This document shows positions 18,263 through 26,062 of a DNA stretch of 64,000 bases, piece by piece. Source of the DNA: Mesotaenium endlicherianum (taxonomy: Eukaryota; Streptophyta; Zygnematophyceae; Zygnematales; Mesotaeniaceae); NCBI GenBank assembly GCA_009602735.1, contig WELA01001485.1, positions 150,150 to 214,149 of the forward strand, written 5' to 3'. The position numbers and the translations under genes are program-made. The notes under the pieces are model-generated. The model saw nothing but the letters and a program-made list of their open reading frames with translations. It did not search any database and was not told where the DNA came from. Every line of letters begins with the position of its first letter. Position 1 is the stretch's first letter.

Positions 18263-18454
18263 TTATGCCATCAGGAATCTCCTTCCGGTCCTTGTTCTTC
18301 TGCTGCGCTGGAGGTTCCAATAATCGGCCGCTGTGAAAATGGCTTTGTGTTCTGCTACCCGGGCTACTGTTTCTTTTACAGATGCTTCTTTCACCAAGTT
18401 AGTGATATCGCTTTTCTCCAGGGCTGTCAGCAATTGAATGTTTTGTGTTTTCAT
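18263..18454 (-). CDS. Small protein of unknown function, first gene of PadR operon
   Basis: 63 aa, MKTQNIQLLTALEKSDITNL, then a basic C-terminus RSRRTRTGRRF. No membrane segment or known domain. I accept it as real because it has a normal ATG, lies directly behind the PadR-type promoter/operator, and is in the same direction as padR 85 nt downstream. It may be a soluble cytoplasmic partner; no function can be assigned. Confidence 0.65.
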   Translation of the reverse strand: MKTQNIQLLTALEKSDITNLVKEASVKETVARVAEHKAIFTAADYWNLQRSRRTRTGRRFLMA

Positions 18455-18503
18455 GATTCTTTTATTTGATAGTGTTTTTAAATGCTTGTTCTCATTGACA
18501 ACA

Positions 18504-18534
18504 CAAAGATGGGATATTATTTGGTACTATGCAA
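18504..18534 (-). promoter_or_regulatory. Promoter of the 63-aa protein/padR/pspC operon
   Basis: On the minus strand a TTG -33 box (18532-18534), a 20-nt spacer and a -7 box CATCTTTG (18504-18511, one mismatch to TAnnTTTG) lie about 50 nt before the ATG at 18454. The -33 box falls inside the spacer of the inverted repeat at 18522-18546. Confidence 0.55.
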
Positions 18535-18546
18535 CACATAGTACCA
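18522..18546. promoter_or_regulatory. Palindromic operator, probably bound by PadR
   Basis: Perfect 10-bp inverted repeat TGGTACTATG / CATAGTACCA with a 5-bp spacer. It overlaps the -33 box of the PadR operon promoter and lies in the divergent region shared with the phosphatase gene at 18695. PadR proteins typically bind dyads of this kind, so autorepression is likely. Confidence 0.65.
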
Positions 18547-18694
18547 GTTTTTTTTCAGTAATAGGCAGAAGATTGTAACTGGTTAAGCTTATTTATTTGA
18601 TAATCAATACATTATGGCTAGATCGAACATTTCACTCTTACATAAACGGCTTCTCAGGCTGATGAAAGGCTTAATGTTGTATCATTGTGCTTCC

Positions 18695-19087
18695 ATGAAA
18701 AAGAAGCTCCTTTTCGTTTGTATTGAAAACAGTAACCGCAGCCAGATGAGCCAGGCTTTTGCTACTATATATGGTGGCGATGCTGTTGAAGCCTTCAGTG
18801 CGGGCAGTAAGCCTAGCGGCATAGTGAATCCCAAAGCCATTGCAGCCATGAAAGAACTGGGTTATGATCTCAGCAAGCATGACAGCAAATCATTGCAGGA
18901 AGTGGAACAATATGCTCCTTTCGATGCGGTGGTAACCATGGGTTGCGGCGATGCCTGTCCCTGGATGCCCGCCAAACAGTTCATCGACTGGCAGATACCA
19001 GACCCCAAACACCTGGAGCCCGCTGAGTTCAATCAAATACGCGATATGATCGGCGAGAAAGTAAAGCAGCTCATCGCTTCTTTGTAA
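18695..19087 (+). CDS. Low-molecular-weight phosphatase / arsenate reductase-like protein
   Basis: 130 aa from the ATG at 18695 (MKKKLLFVCIENSNRS); upstream in-frame ATGs at 18614 and 18674 add non-family residues. The P-loop CIENSNRS (Cys9, Arg15) is the catalytic CX5RS of LMW-PTP/ArsC enzymes. Two more cysteines lie in GCGDACPW (Cys84, Cys88), four residues apart rather than the seven of classical thioredoxin-coupled ArsC, with DWQIPDPKH near the general acid. Arsenate reduction is plausible but no ars operon is adjacent; protein phosphatase activity is the alternative. Confidence 0.8.
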   Translation: MKKKLLFVCIENSNRSQMSQAFATIYGGDAVEAFSAGSKPSGIVNPKAIAAMKELGYDLSKHDSKSLQEVEQYAPFDAVVTMGCGDACPWMPAKQFIDWQIPDPKHLEPAEFNQIRDMIGEKVKQLIASL

Positions 19088-19090
19088 TGT

Positions 19091-19450
19091 TTATTGCGGG
19101 TTGCCGCCTTTGCCCAGGATAGCTTCGATAATAGAAGTAAAGAATGATACCACCAGGCTGAATAATAACGCCGATACCCATCCGTCTACTGTAAATCCTG
19201 GTACCAATGAGGCAGCGAATTTTACAATGAGAATATTGATCACCAACAGGAACAATCCAAGCGTCAATAAAGTGATAGGTATGGTGAGCAAGATCAGCAC
19301 AGGTTTCACAAAGCTGTTCAACAGGCCCAATACGAGCGCCACCAATAAGGCAGTGGCAGTGCCATTTACATGTATACCTTTCAGTATATAGGCGGCAGCC
19401 AGTATGGCTACTGCTGTTGCAACGGTCTTTGTAAAGAAACGTCCTATCAT
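19091..19450 (-). CDS. Phage-holin-like four-TM membrane protein
   Basis: 119-aa hydrophobic protein with four predicted membrane helices (about 8-25, 30-50, 54-78, 90-112) and the family pattern LGLLNSFVKPVLILLTIPITLLTLGLF split over helices 2-3. Belongs to the holin-superfamily IV/YvlD-type proteins that are ordinary chromosomal genes; there is no phage context. Starts 10 nt after the upstream M16 peptidase stop, so it is co-transcribed with the peptidase pair. Function unknown. Confidence 0.85.
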   Translation of the reverse strand: MIGRFFTKTVATAVAILAAAYILKGIHVNGTATALLVALVLGLLNSFVKPVLILLTIPITLLTLGLFLLVINILIVKFAASLVPGFTVDGWVSALLFSLVVSFFTSIIEAILGKGGNPQ

Positions 19451-19460
19451 GAAGTATAAT

Positions 19461-20741
19461 TTATATTACCGTTAACTCATAAAATGCGTCGGGCTGCAGG
19501 TATTTTTCTGCCAGTTCCCGCAACGCTTCCGGACTCACTGTCTTGATGGTTGCTATGCTATTATAAAAATAAGCTTCCTCCAGGTTGTTCAATACATAAC
19601 TTTTCCACCTGGCAATGATCTGGAAGGGGCCGTCCAGGTCGCCCAGCAAAGAACCCATCATATAATTGCGTACCAGATCGAGTTCTTCTTCCGGCACCGG
19701 TTCTTTACGCAGGAGCGCCATTTCTTTGTATACTTCTTCAATAGTGGCTTCACATACATCCCTGCCCGCTTCCGTGCTGATCATCCAGGCACTGTTGTGT
19801 ATGTGGTTTTGCAGGTAACTGTGTATGCCGTAAGTATAGCCTTTGTCTTCCCGGATATTGCTCATGAGCCTTGAACCAAAAAAACCACCGAACAGGTTAT
19901 TCAATATCTGGACCTTGGGAAAATCGGGGTGATGCCTGTTAGGAAAAGGACGGGCAATACGGATGGCGCCTTGCACACCATTCGCATCGTTGAGAATATG
20001 GTATTTCTTTTCATCGGCTGACTGCAGGTTGAATACTGTTTCAGGTAGCAGTTGTTTATTCAGGGGCAGATGGCCGAATGTTTTATTCAGTTGTTGTTGA
20101 ATATCTCCCGGTAATTTCCCCGCCGTGAACACCAGGCATTTTCCTTCAACATAAAAACGCTTGTAGAAAGCTTTCAATTCATCCTGTTGCAGTTGGTCGT
20201 AATCCAGCGTAGAAGTATATCGCCCGTACGGATGGTGAAACCCGTAAAGGTACTCATCGATCAACCGGTTGGCGATAAAATCGCATTTCTTCAGGTTTAC
20301 TTCCAGTCGTTGCTTCTGGTTTTGTTTGTAGATAGCCAGTTCTTCTTCGGGAAAAATACTTTCGGTGATCAGTTCAGCTACTACCGGTAACAGGTGATGC
20401 AAATGTTTTGCCAGGCAATGCAACGAGATGGTGGCCGTTTCATTATAACACTGGCGGTTCAGGTAAGCACCATAAAACTCAAAATGCTCATTGATAGCAA
20501 AAGCATTTTTTTGTTTGGTACCATTCTTCAACAAAAAATTGGTTGTAGCTGCTACAATGTTTTTTTCTTCATACCAGTTACCGGCATAAAACACCCACTC
20601 GATCATCACCACTTCTTCTGCGCCTGCATTGATGGCATACACAGGCACGCCGTTGTCCAGGGTAAACCGGTCGCAGGGTTTCAGTCGCAGATCAAAATCC
20701 ACTGCATCTACTATTTCGGGGGCTGCTTTCCTGTTGGGCAT
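19461..20741 (-). CDS. M16-family peptidase, non-catalytic subunit
   Basis: Insulinase/pitrilysin-fold protein, 426 aa from the ATG at 20739-20741. The upstream partner's stop codon is one base away (TAA-A-ATG), so translation is coupled. It has the M16 fold landmarks (FGHLPLN, NLFGGFFGSRLMSNIREDKGYTYG split over a loop, GSLLGDLDG) but the zinc motif HxxEH is absent: the position aligned to it reads AATTNFLLKNGT. It therefore fits the inactive half of a two-gene M16 peptidase, with the Arg-Tyr substrate-binding pair intact. No signal peptide is seen, so probably cytoplasmic. Confidence 0.88.
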   Translation of the reverse strand: MPNRKAAPEIVDAVDFDLRLKPCDRFTLDNGVPVYAINAGAEEVVMIEWVFYAGNWYEEKNIVAATTNFLLKNGTKQKNAFAINEHFEFYGAYLNRQCYNETATISLHCLAKHLHHLLPVVAELITESIFPEEELAIYKQNQKQRLEVNLKKCDFIANRLIDEYLYGFHHPYGRYTSTLDYDQLQQDELKAFYKRFYVEGKCLVFTAGKLPGDIQQQLNKTFGHLPLNKQLLPETVFNLQSADEKKYHILNDANGVQGAIRIARPFPNRHHPDFPKVQILNNLFGGFFGSRLMSNIREDKGYTYGIHSYLQNHIHNSAWMISTEAGRDVCEATIEEVYKEMALLRKEPVPEEELDLVRNYMMGSLLGDLDGPFQIIARWKSYVLNNLEEAYFYNSIATIKTVSPEALRELAEKYLQPDAFYELTVI

Positions 20742-20742
20742 T

Positions 20743-21987
20743 TTATCGGTTGGGTTTGCTGTAGTAAAAGATTGTGTTGCTGTTGTTCTCATCAAAGATG
20801 TCCTGGCTGTATTCCAGGATATCCTCCGCCGTTACCGCATGGTATTTTTGCAATTCGGTATTCATCAGTTGTGCATCGCCCAGCAATTCATACAGGGCCA
20901 GGCTTCCGGCGCGACTCATCACGCTCATGTCTTCAAAAGCAATCACGCTTTCTGTTTTATTCTTTACTTTCTGTAATTCCGTATCGCTCACTTTTTCCAT
21001 TCGCATCCGCGCAACCTCGTTATCTACTGCTTCGGCAGCCGTTTCCATGCTCACTCCTTTTACCAGCTTGCCTTCGATGGCCAGCAAACCGGCATCAATG
21101 CTTCCGAAATGATAGCAATCCAGGCTGGAAAATAATTGCCGCTCTTTTACCAATGCCTGGTAAAGCCTCGATGAGCCTCCGCCTCCCAGTATTTCCGTAA
21201 TTAAGTCGGCTACATAATAGCCTTTATCGAGCCGGCCGGCAATATGCCAGGTTTTGATGAAAGCATCCAGCGGCACATCGGCATGGTATACTGCTTTTCT
21301 CGGGGCTGCCTGCTTTGGTTCAACCGGTAAATTCCGCTGGTATTTTTCTCCCATGGGAATATCGCCGAACCATTTTTCGGCCAGCGTTCTGACCTTGTCT
21401 GTCTGCACATTTCCCGCCACCACAAGAATAGCATTCACAGGTCTGTAATGTTTGAAGAAAAATGCTTTTACATCTTCTATCTGCGCGTGTTCTATATGCG
21501 CTAATTCTTTACCGATGGTCATCCAACGATAAGGGTGTGTGGTATAAGCCAGTTCACGCATCTTATGCCATACATCGCCATAAGGTTTGTTGATATAATG
21601 TTCCTTGAACTCTTCCACCACCACTTTGCGCTGTACATCAAGGCTCTTCTCGCTGAAAGCCAGGCTCAGCATCCGATCGCTTTCGAGCCAGAAAGCGGTT
21701 TCAATATTTTCTGCCGGTAACTGGCAATAATAATTCGTGAGATCATTGGTAGTATACGCATTGTTTTCGCCGCCGGCCCTTTGCAGGGGCTCATCGTAAT
21801 CGGCGATATTGATACTGCCGCCAAACATCAGGTGTTCGAACAAATGCGCAAAGCCAGTTTGAGAAGGAGCTTCGTCGCGTGCACCTACATCATACATAAT
21901 ATTCACTACAGCCATGGGTGTGGACGGGTCTTCGTGTACCAACACCCGCAATCCGTTCTCCAGCACAAATCGGTTAAATTGAATCAT
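20743..21987 (-). CDS. M16-family zinc peptidase, catalytic subunit
   Basis: 414 aa zinc metallopeptidase of the pitrilysin family. Inverted zinc motif HLFEH (His48, Glu51, His52) in TGFAHLFEHLMFGG, with the downstream acidic ligand in the NLTNYYCQ/ESDRM region. Pairs with the following non-catalytic gene in the manner of two-subunit M16 enzymes such as mitochondrial processing peptidase and bacterial PqqL-like pairs. No clear signal peptide. The pair plus a holin-like gene form a three-gene operon; substrate unknown. Confidence 0.92.
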   Translation of the reverse strand: MIQFNRFVLENGLRVLVHEDPSTPMAVVNIMYDVGARDEAPSQTGFAHLFEHLMFGGSINIADYDEPLQRAGGENNAYTTNDLTNYYCQLPAENIETAFWLESDRMLSLAFSEKSLDVQRKVVVEEFKEHYINKPYGDVWHKMRELAYTTHPYRWMTIGKELAHIEHAQIEDVKAFFFKHYRPVNAILVVAGNVQTDKVRTLAEKWFGDIPMGEKYQRNLPVEPKQAAPRKAVYHADVPLDAFIKTWHIAGRLDKGYYVADLITEILGGGGSSRLYQALVKERQLFSSLDCYHFGSIDAGLLAIEGKLVKGVSMETAAEAVDNEVARMRMEKVSDTELQKVKNKTESVIAFEDMSVMSRAGSLALYELLGDAQLMNTELQKYHAVTAEDILEYSQDIFDENNSNTIFYYSKPNR

Positions 21988-22022
21988 AGTCCTTGTAAAA
22001 GACGCAAATTAGTCATTTTGTG

Positions 22023-23213
22023 CTACCGCCTGATGTCTTTGATATCCATGGTGAGCACCAGGGGATTGTTATTGCGGAAAACGATCACTTTCACCCTGCC
22101 CAGGGTATTCTGAAAAAGATTTTTGTACACCTGTATATTCTTGGAGAAATTAGATTCCACCGAAAAAATAATGTCGTCGGGCTTGAAACCTGCTTTATCG
22201 CCCGGGGAGCCTTTGACAATATCCACTACGCGGATCTCTCCATTGATCATATAAATGCCCAGACCTGTATACGAATAATCGAAAGACTCTGCGTAATGGC
22301 TGTTGGGTCTGATGTAAATACTCCGCTCGGGGTAGTTCAGGATCACATTGAAACGGCGCATGATATCGTTGCCTATCAGTCCGCCCAGCAAAGGATAAGA
22401 GGTAACGTTGAAATCGTCTTCAAAAATATGGATGGGTACTTTGCGGAATTTATACGGACCCAGCTTCACCGATTTGATCACCGTTATCTGCATTTGTTTT
22501 TTCCCGCCTAACCCCTCTGCCTGCGTGGCATAATATTTTCTTTTCTTTTTGATGAACACGCTGTCATCCACAAAATCTTTTGATAAAAGGAAACAGAGTC
22601 CGGCGCCTGTATCAAAAATGAATTTACCGTTGATCTCTCTTTCATCGCCGATCATTGCATGCTGCATGGCCAGTGTTGAAAAATCCGGTTTCAATATATA
22701 TCCGCCACGTGGATATTTTATAGTGCCCGGTGTAAACACTTCAATCAGCTGTTTGTCATAATCGATCATCACAATATACCTTCTTAAAAAACTATACCCG
22801 ATGATGCCGTCTATTTTAATACCATACACACTGGTAAGCAGGTCGTAATCGTTGATGTGAAAGTCGAGGTGTTCCGTAACCAGTCCGGGTAACCTGAGCG
22901 TATGATTATACGCAAACTCCACCGTTCGCATCCCCGCAATACCGCGAATGGTTTTATCGCTCATCTTGAGCGACAGCTTCAAAGCCGCAGCAGTGGTTGA
23001 ATCGAGCGAAATACCGCCGCTGCCGGTATCGAATACGAAGTTGAGCGAGTCGGGCGAATCATCCACCTGTGCTTTTACGATCACAATGCCACCACTGAGT
23101 TGTGTAAAAGAGAACTTGGTGAGCAAGTGCGATTGTGGCGCTATGAACTCTTCCTGTGCTTTCAAAGAAAAAAAACAGAAAAGCAGCAGGTTGGCAAGCA
23201 ATAAGCGTTTCAT
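22023..23213 (-). CDS. Secreted retropepsin-like aspartyl protease with PDZ domain
   Basis: 396 aa. Signal peptide MKRLLLANLLLFCFFSLKA cleaved near residue 20. Two retropepsin-type catalytic motifs in tandem: FDTGSGG (Asp62) and FDTGAGL (Asp201), each followed by hydrophobic-hydrophobic-Gly (GIIGYSF, GGLIGNDIM). A PDZ domain occupies about 310-385 (VVDIVKGSPGDKAGFKPDDIIF). A two-lobed, pepsin-like arrangement built from paired retroviral-type halves is common in Bacteroidota. Periplasmic or surface housekeeping proteolysis is inferred. Divergent from mqnC. Confidence 0.88.
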   Translation of the reverse strand: MKRLLLANLLLFCFFSLKAQEEFIAPQSHLLTKFSFTQLSGGIVIVKAQVDDSPDSLNFVFDTGSGGISLDSTTAAALKLSLKMSDKTIRGIAGMRTVEFAYNHTLRLPGLVTEHLDFHINDYDLLTSVYGIKIDGIIGYSFLRRYIVMIDYDKQLIEVFTPGTIKYPRGGYILKPDFSTLAMQHAMIGDEREINGKFIFDTGAGLCFLLSKDFVDDSVFIKKKRKYYATQAEGLGGKKQMQITVIKSVKLGPYKFRKVPIHIFEDDFNVTSYPLLGGLIGNDIMRRFNVILNYPERSIYIRPNSHYAESFDYSYTGLGIYMINGEIRVVDIVKGSPGDKAGFKPDDIIFSVESNFSKNIQVYKNLFQNTLGRVKVIVFRNNNPLVLTMDIKDIRR

Positions 23214-23256
23214 ACAAATTGAATATAAGCTTAATTACTAATAGCTGCTCAATTAC

Positions 23257-23287
23257 TTTATGAATGGCATTTATCATCTTACCTTTG
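23257..23287 (+). promoter_or_regulatory. mqnC promoter
   Basis: TTTA at 23257-23260 (3 of 4 to TTTG), a 19-nt spacer and an exact -7 box TACCTTTG at 23280-23287. The ATG follows 26 nt downstream. Confidence 0.55.
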
Positions 23288-23313
23288 TGTTTTCTACTAA
23301 ATGAACGGATGAT

Positions 23314-24438
23314 ATGCAACTAGCCGATTTATACCAGAAAGCCCTAGGTTTTGAATTCCTTTCCGTTGAAGAAGGGCTGTTCCTTTTTGAACAGGCACCT
23401 CTGACCGAACTGATGTATGTTGCCGATGAGATGCGTAAGCAACAGGTGCCACACGGAAAAGTGACCTGGCAGATCGATCGGAATGTAAATACCACCAATG
23501 TTTGCATTGCCAATTGCAAATTCTGTAACTTCTATCGTATACCGGGTCATGCCGAAGCGTATATCACCGATATGCCGGTTTACCGCAAGAAGATCGAGGA
23601 AACATTCAAATATGGCGGCGACCAATTGTTGTTGCAGGGCGGACACCACCCTGAGCTGGGCCTCGATTTCTATACCCGTACATTCCGCCAGTTGAAGCAG
23701 GAATATCCTACCCTCAAGCTGCATGCATTGGGCCCGCCCGAAGTGGCCCACATTTGTAAGCTGGAAAAAATGAGCCATCGCGATGTGCTCATGGCTTTGC
23801 AGGAAGCAGGACTGGATTCTTTGCCGGGTGCAGGCGCTGAGATATTGGTTGACAGGGTGCGACGCCTGATCTCCAAAGGAAAATGCGGCGCCGATGAATG
23901 GCTCGCCATTATGCACGAAGCACATAAACTCAACATCACCACAAGCGCTACCATGATGTTCGGTCACGTGGAAACACTGGAAGAGCGTTTCATTCACCTT
24001 GTGCGCATAAGGGAAGTGCAGAGCCTTAAACCGGAGTCGGCCAAAGGCTTCCTGGCATTCATTCCCTGGACCTTCCAGGATGTAGATACCTTACTGGCCC
24101 GTATCAGGGGCGTACACAACCTCACTACCCCCGACGAATATATCCGCATGATCGCCATCAGCCGCATCATGCTGCCCAATGTCAAGAACATCCAGGCGAG
24201 CTGGCTTACGGTGGGCAAGCAAACCGCCCAGATCTGTCTGCATGCAGGCGCCAACGATTTCGGCAGTATCATGATCGAAGAGAATGTGGTGAGTGCGGCC
24301 GGTGCACCCCATCGTTTTACCTACAAGACCATGCAGGACGCCATCCGCGAGGCCGGTTTCGAACCCCAGTTACGCAACCAGCAGTACGAATGGAGGCCCA
24401 TTCCCGAAGCCATACAGGAGCAGGTGATCAATTATTGA
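23314..24438 (+). CDS. mqnC: Cyclic dehypoxanthinyl futalosine synthase
   Basis: Radical SAM enzyme of the futalosine menaquinone pathway that cyclises dehypoxanthine futalosine. 374 aa. 4Fe-4S motif CIANCKFC (Cys64, Cys68, Cys71), followed by NFYR and the family segments GGHHPELGLDFY, LPGAGAEILVDRVR and ENVVSAAGAPHRFT. The related MqnE has a different cluster context, so MqnC is preferred. Other mqn genes are not in the window, so the pathway is scattered. Confidence 0.92.
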   Translation: MQLADLYQKALGFEFLSVEEGLFLFEQAPLTELMYVADEMRKQQVPHGKVTWQIDRNVNTTNVCIANCKFCNFYRIPGHAEAYITDMPVYRKKIEETFKYGGDQLLLQGGHHPELGLDFYTRTFRQLKQEYPTLKLHALGPPEVAHICKLEKMSHRDVLMALQEAGLDSLPGAGAEILVDRVRRLISKGKCGADEWLAIMHEAHKLNITTSATMMFGHVETLEERFIHLVRIREVQSLKPESAKGFLAFIPWTFQDVDTLLARIRGVHNLTTPDEYIRMIAISRIMLPNVKNIQASWLTVGKQTAQICLHAGANDFGSIMIEENVVSAAGAPHRFTYKTMQDAIREAGFEPQLRNQQYEWRPIPEAIQEQVINY

Positions 24439-24496
24439 TGTTTTTCTGCCCGTAGTGTAACATAGTGGCCCTTCAATCGTATCAATAGTCAACAAC

Positions 24497-24982
24497 ATGA
24501 CTGAAAAAGAGTACAACGACTGCGTCACACAATATGCCGATAATGTTTACCGCTTTATCGTGAAAAACCTCCGGCACGAGGAAGATGCCAGGGATATTGT
24601 GCAAACCGCATTCGAAAAACTCTGGCGTAACCGGGAAACGATCGAGACCATCAAATCAAAATCATACCTGTTTACCATTGCCTATAACCAGATGATCGAC
24701 CATATCAGGAAGGTGAAAAGGATAAAATTGAAAGATACATTCGAAGAAAGCGGAAGCAAGACCTACCAGTTACACAGCAACCCAAGAAAAACCCTGATGG
24801 AGGCCCTGAACCGTCTTAATGAAACGCAGAAAAGCCTGGTGATGCTGAAAGATTATGAAGGATACAGTTATGAAGAGATCGGACAGATCATGAACCTGAA
24901 CGCGAGCCAGGTAAAAGTGTACCTGCATCGTGCGAGGCTGGCACTGAAAACCTATCTGGTGAAACCTGAAAACATTATATAA
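24497..24982 (+). CDS. ECF-subfamily RNA polymerase sigma factor
   Basis: 161 aa with sigma-70 region 2 (about 10-75: VYRFIVKNLRHEEDARDIVQTAF, then KSYLFTIAYNQMIDHIRK in two pieces) and region 4 (about 105-155: LNETQKSLVMLKDYEGYSYEEI). No region 1 or 3, as in ECF factors. Followed 5 nt later by a membrane anti-sigma-like gene and then a barrel gene, the usual Bacteroidota envelope-signalling trio. Likely autoregulated; no promoter match stands out upstream. Confidence 0.92.
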   Translation: MTEKEYNDCVTQYADNVYRFIVKNLRHEEDARDIVQTAFEKLWRNRETIETIKSKSYLFTIAYNQMIDHIRKVKRIKLKDTFEESGSKTYQLHSNPRKTLMEALNRLNETQKSLVMLKDYEGYSYEEIGQIMNLNASQVKVYLHRARLALKTYLVKPENII

Positions 24983-24987
24983 GACCT

Positions 24988-26049
24988 GTGATAAACATTG
25001 ACCGACATAACTACGAAGAATTATTCCTGCTCTACCTCGACGGGGAACTCCCTGCCGCGGATGCCAAAGCAGTGGAACAATTCGTAGCGGATAATCCCGA
25101 TCTGGCGGTGGAACTGGAAGCCCTCAGGCAAACCCGCTTATTACCCGGTGAACCAGTTGATTTTCCTTTCAAGGAATCGCTGTACAAAAACACTGCATCT
25201 ATTGATGCATCTTCTTACGAAGAACAATTACTCAGTTATATCGATGACGAGTTAGCGGGCGCTGAAAAAGAAAGTATGGAAGCTTTGCTGATGAAGAACC
25301 CGGAGGCAACAGCTTATTTGCATCTGCTTCAACAAACAAAACTCGAAGCCGAGCCAGTGCCTTTTCCCTATAAAGAATCGCTTTACCGTACCGCTTCAAC
25401 AAAAAGACCTGTTATTTATATCAACTGGCAGCGCGTGGCTGTGGCAGCCGTTTTAGCAGGTCTGGGACTGACCCTGTGGTTCATTCCCGGTTCTCTCCGC
25501 CGCAACCCACCGGCTGAAAAAGAATTGGCTGCTATCAACAAACCTGCTGTTCAGCCTCAAAGCAAAACAACCATATCATCACCGGGTACTGTTGACCATG
25601 TTATTACCAATACTGAAAACAAAGAAGTTGTTGCAGATCATACTACCAACCCTGTAGTTAATAAACAACCCACTTCAAAAACACAGACAGCAGGCGTCAT
25701 GCCTGTTGAAAACAGTTTGCCTGCTGAACAGAGCCGCTCCCTGGCACAGGTACAAGCCATTCCGGTAAGCACAGGCGTTGGAAGAACCGAGATCCATCCG
25801 CCGGTTGAAGTACTGGCTGCTAATACCAGCTTGCAACAACCTGTTATTGCCCCGAAAGAAGCAACGGCAGCCAACAATTCCGCTCTTACAAAATACAAAG
25901 AGTTGGAAACCGATGAAGACAATAAAGGACTCTTACTGGGTTCTATCGAGATCAATAAAGACAAACTGCGCGGCTTTTTCAGGAAGGCGTCCAGCATTTT
26001 TAAAAGCAAAGCTGCCCGGGAGGAAGAAGACAATCGCAGCTTGAGATAA
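24988..26049 (+). CDS. Membrane anti-sigma-factor-like protein with duplicated N-terminal domain
   Basis: 353 aa, GTG start at 24988, 5 nt after the sigma gene. The cytoplasmic N-terminus carries two copies of one unit, about 7-70 (YEELFLLYLDGELPAADAKA; PVDFPFKESLYK) and 75-137 (YEEQLLSYIDDELAGAEKES; PVPFPYKESLYR). One membrane helix follows at about 149-166 (VAVAAVLAGLGLTLWFIPG), then a Thr/Pro/Asn-rich periplasmic linker. No zinc-ligand HxxxCxxC is visible, so this is a ZAS-like fold without the zinc. Anti-sigma function is inferred from operon position and topology. Confidence 0.75.
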   Translation: MINIDRHNYEELFLLYLDGELPAADAKAVEQFVADNPDLAVELEALRQTRLLPGEPVDFPFKESLYKNTASIDASSYEEQLLSYIDDELAGAEKESMEALLMKNPEATAYLHLLQQTKLEAEPVPFPYKESLYRTASTKRPVIYINWQRVAVAAVLAGLGLTLWFIPGSLRRNPPAEKELAAINKPAVQPQSKTTISSPGTVDHVITNTENKEVVADHTTNPVVNKQPTSKTQTAGVMPVENSLPAEQSRSLAQVQAIPVSTGVGRTEIHPPVEVLAANTSLQQPVIAPKEATAANNSALTKYKELETDEDNKGLLLGSIEINKDKLRGFFRKASSIFKSKAAREEEDNRSLR

Positions 26050-26062
26050 AGTAAAAAATCGT

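Noticed and set aside
20394-21200. 268-residue plus-strand frame over the M16 peptidase genes
   Set aside because: Cys/Phe/Pro-biased antisense translation with no motif; the minus-strand genes are well supported.
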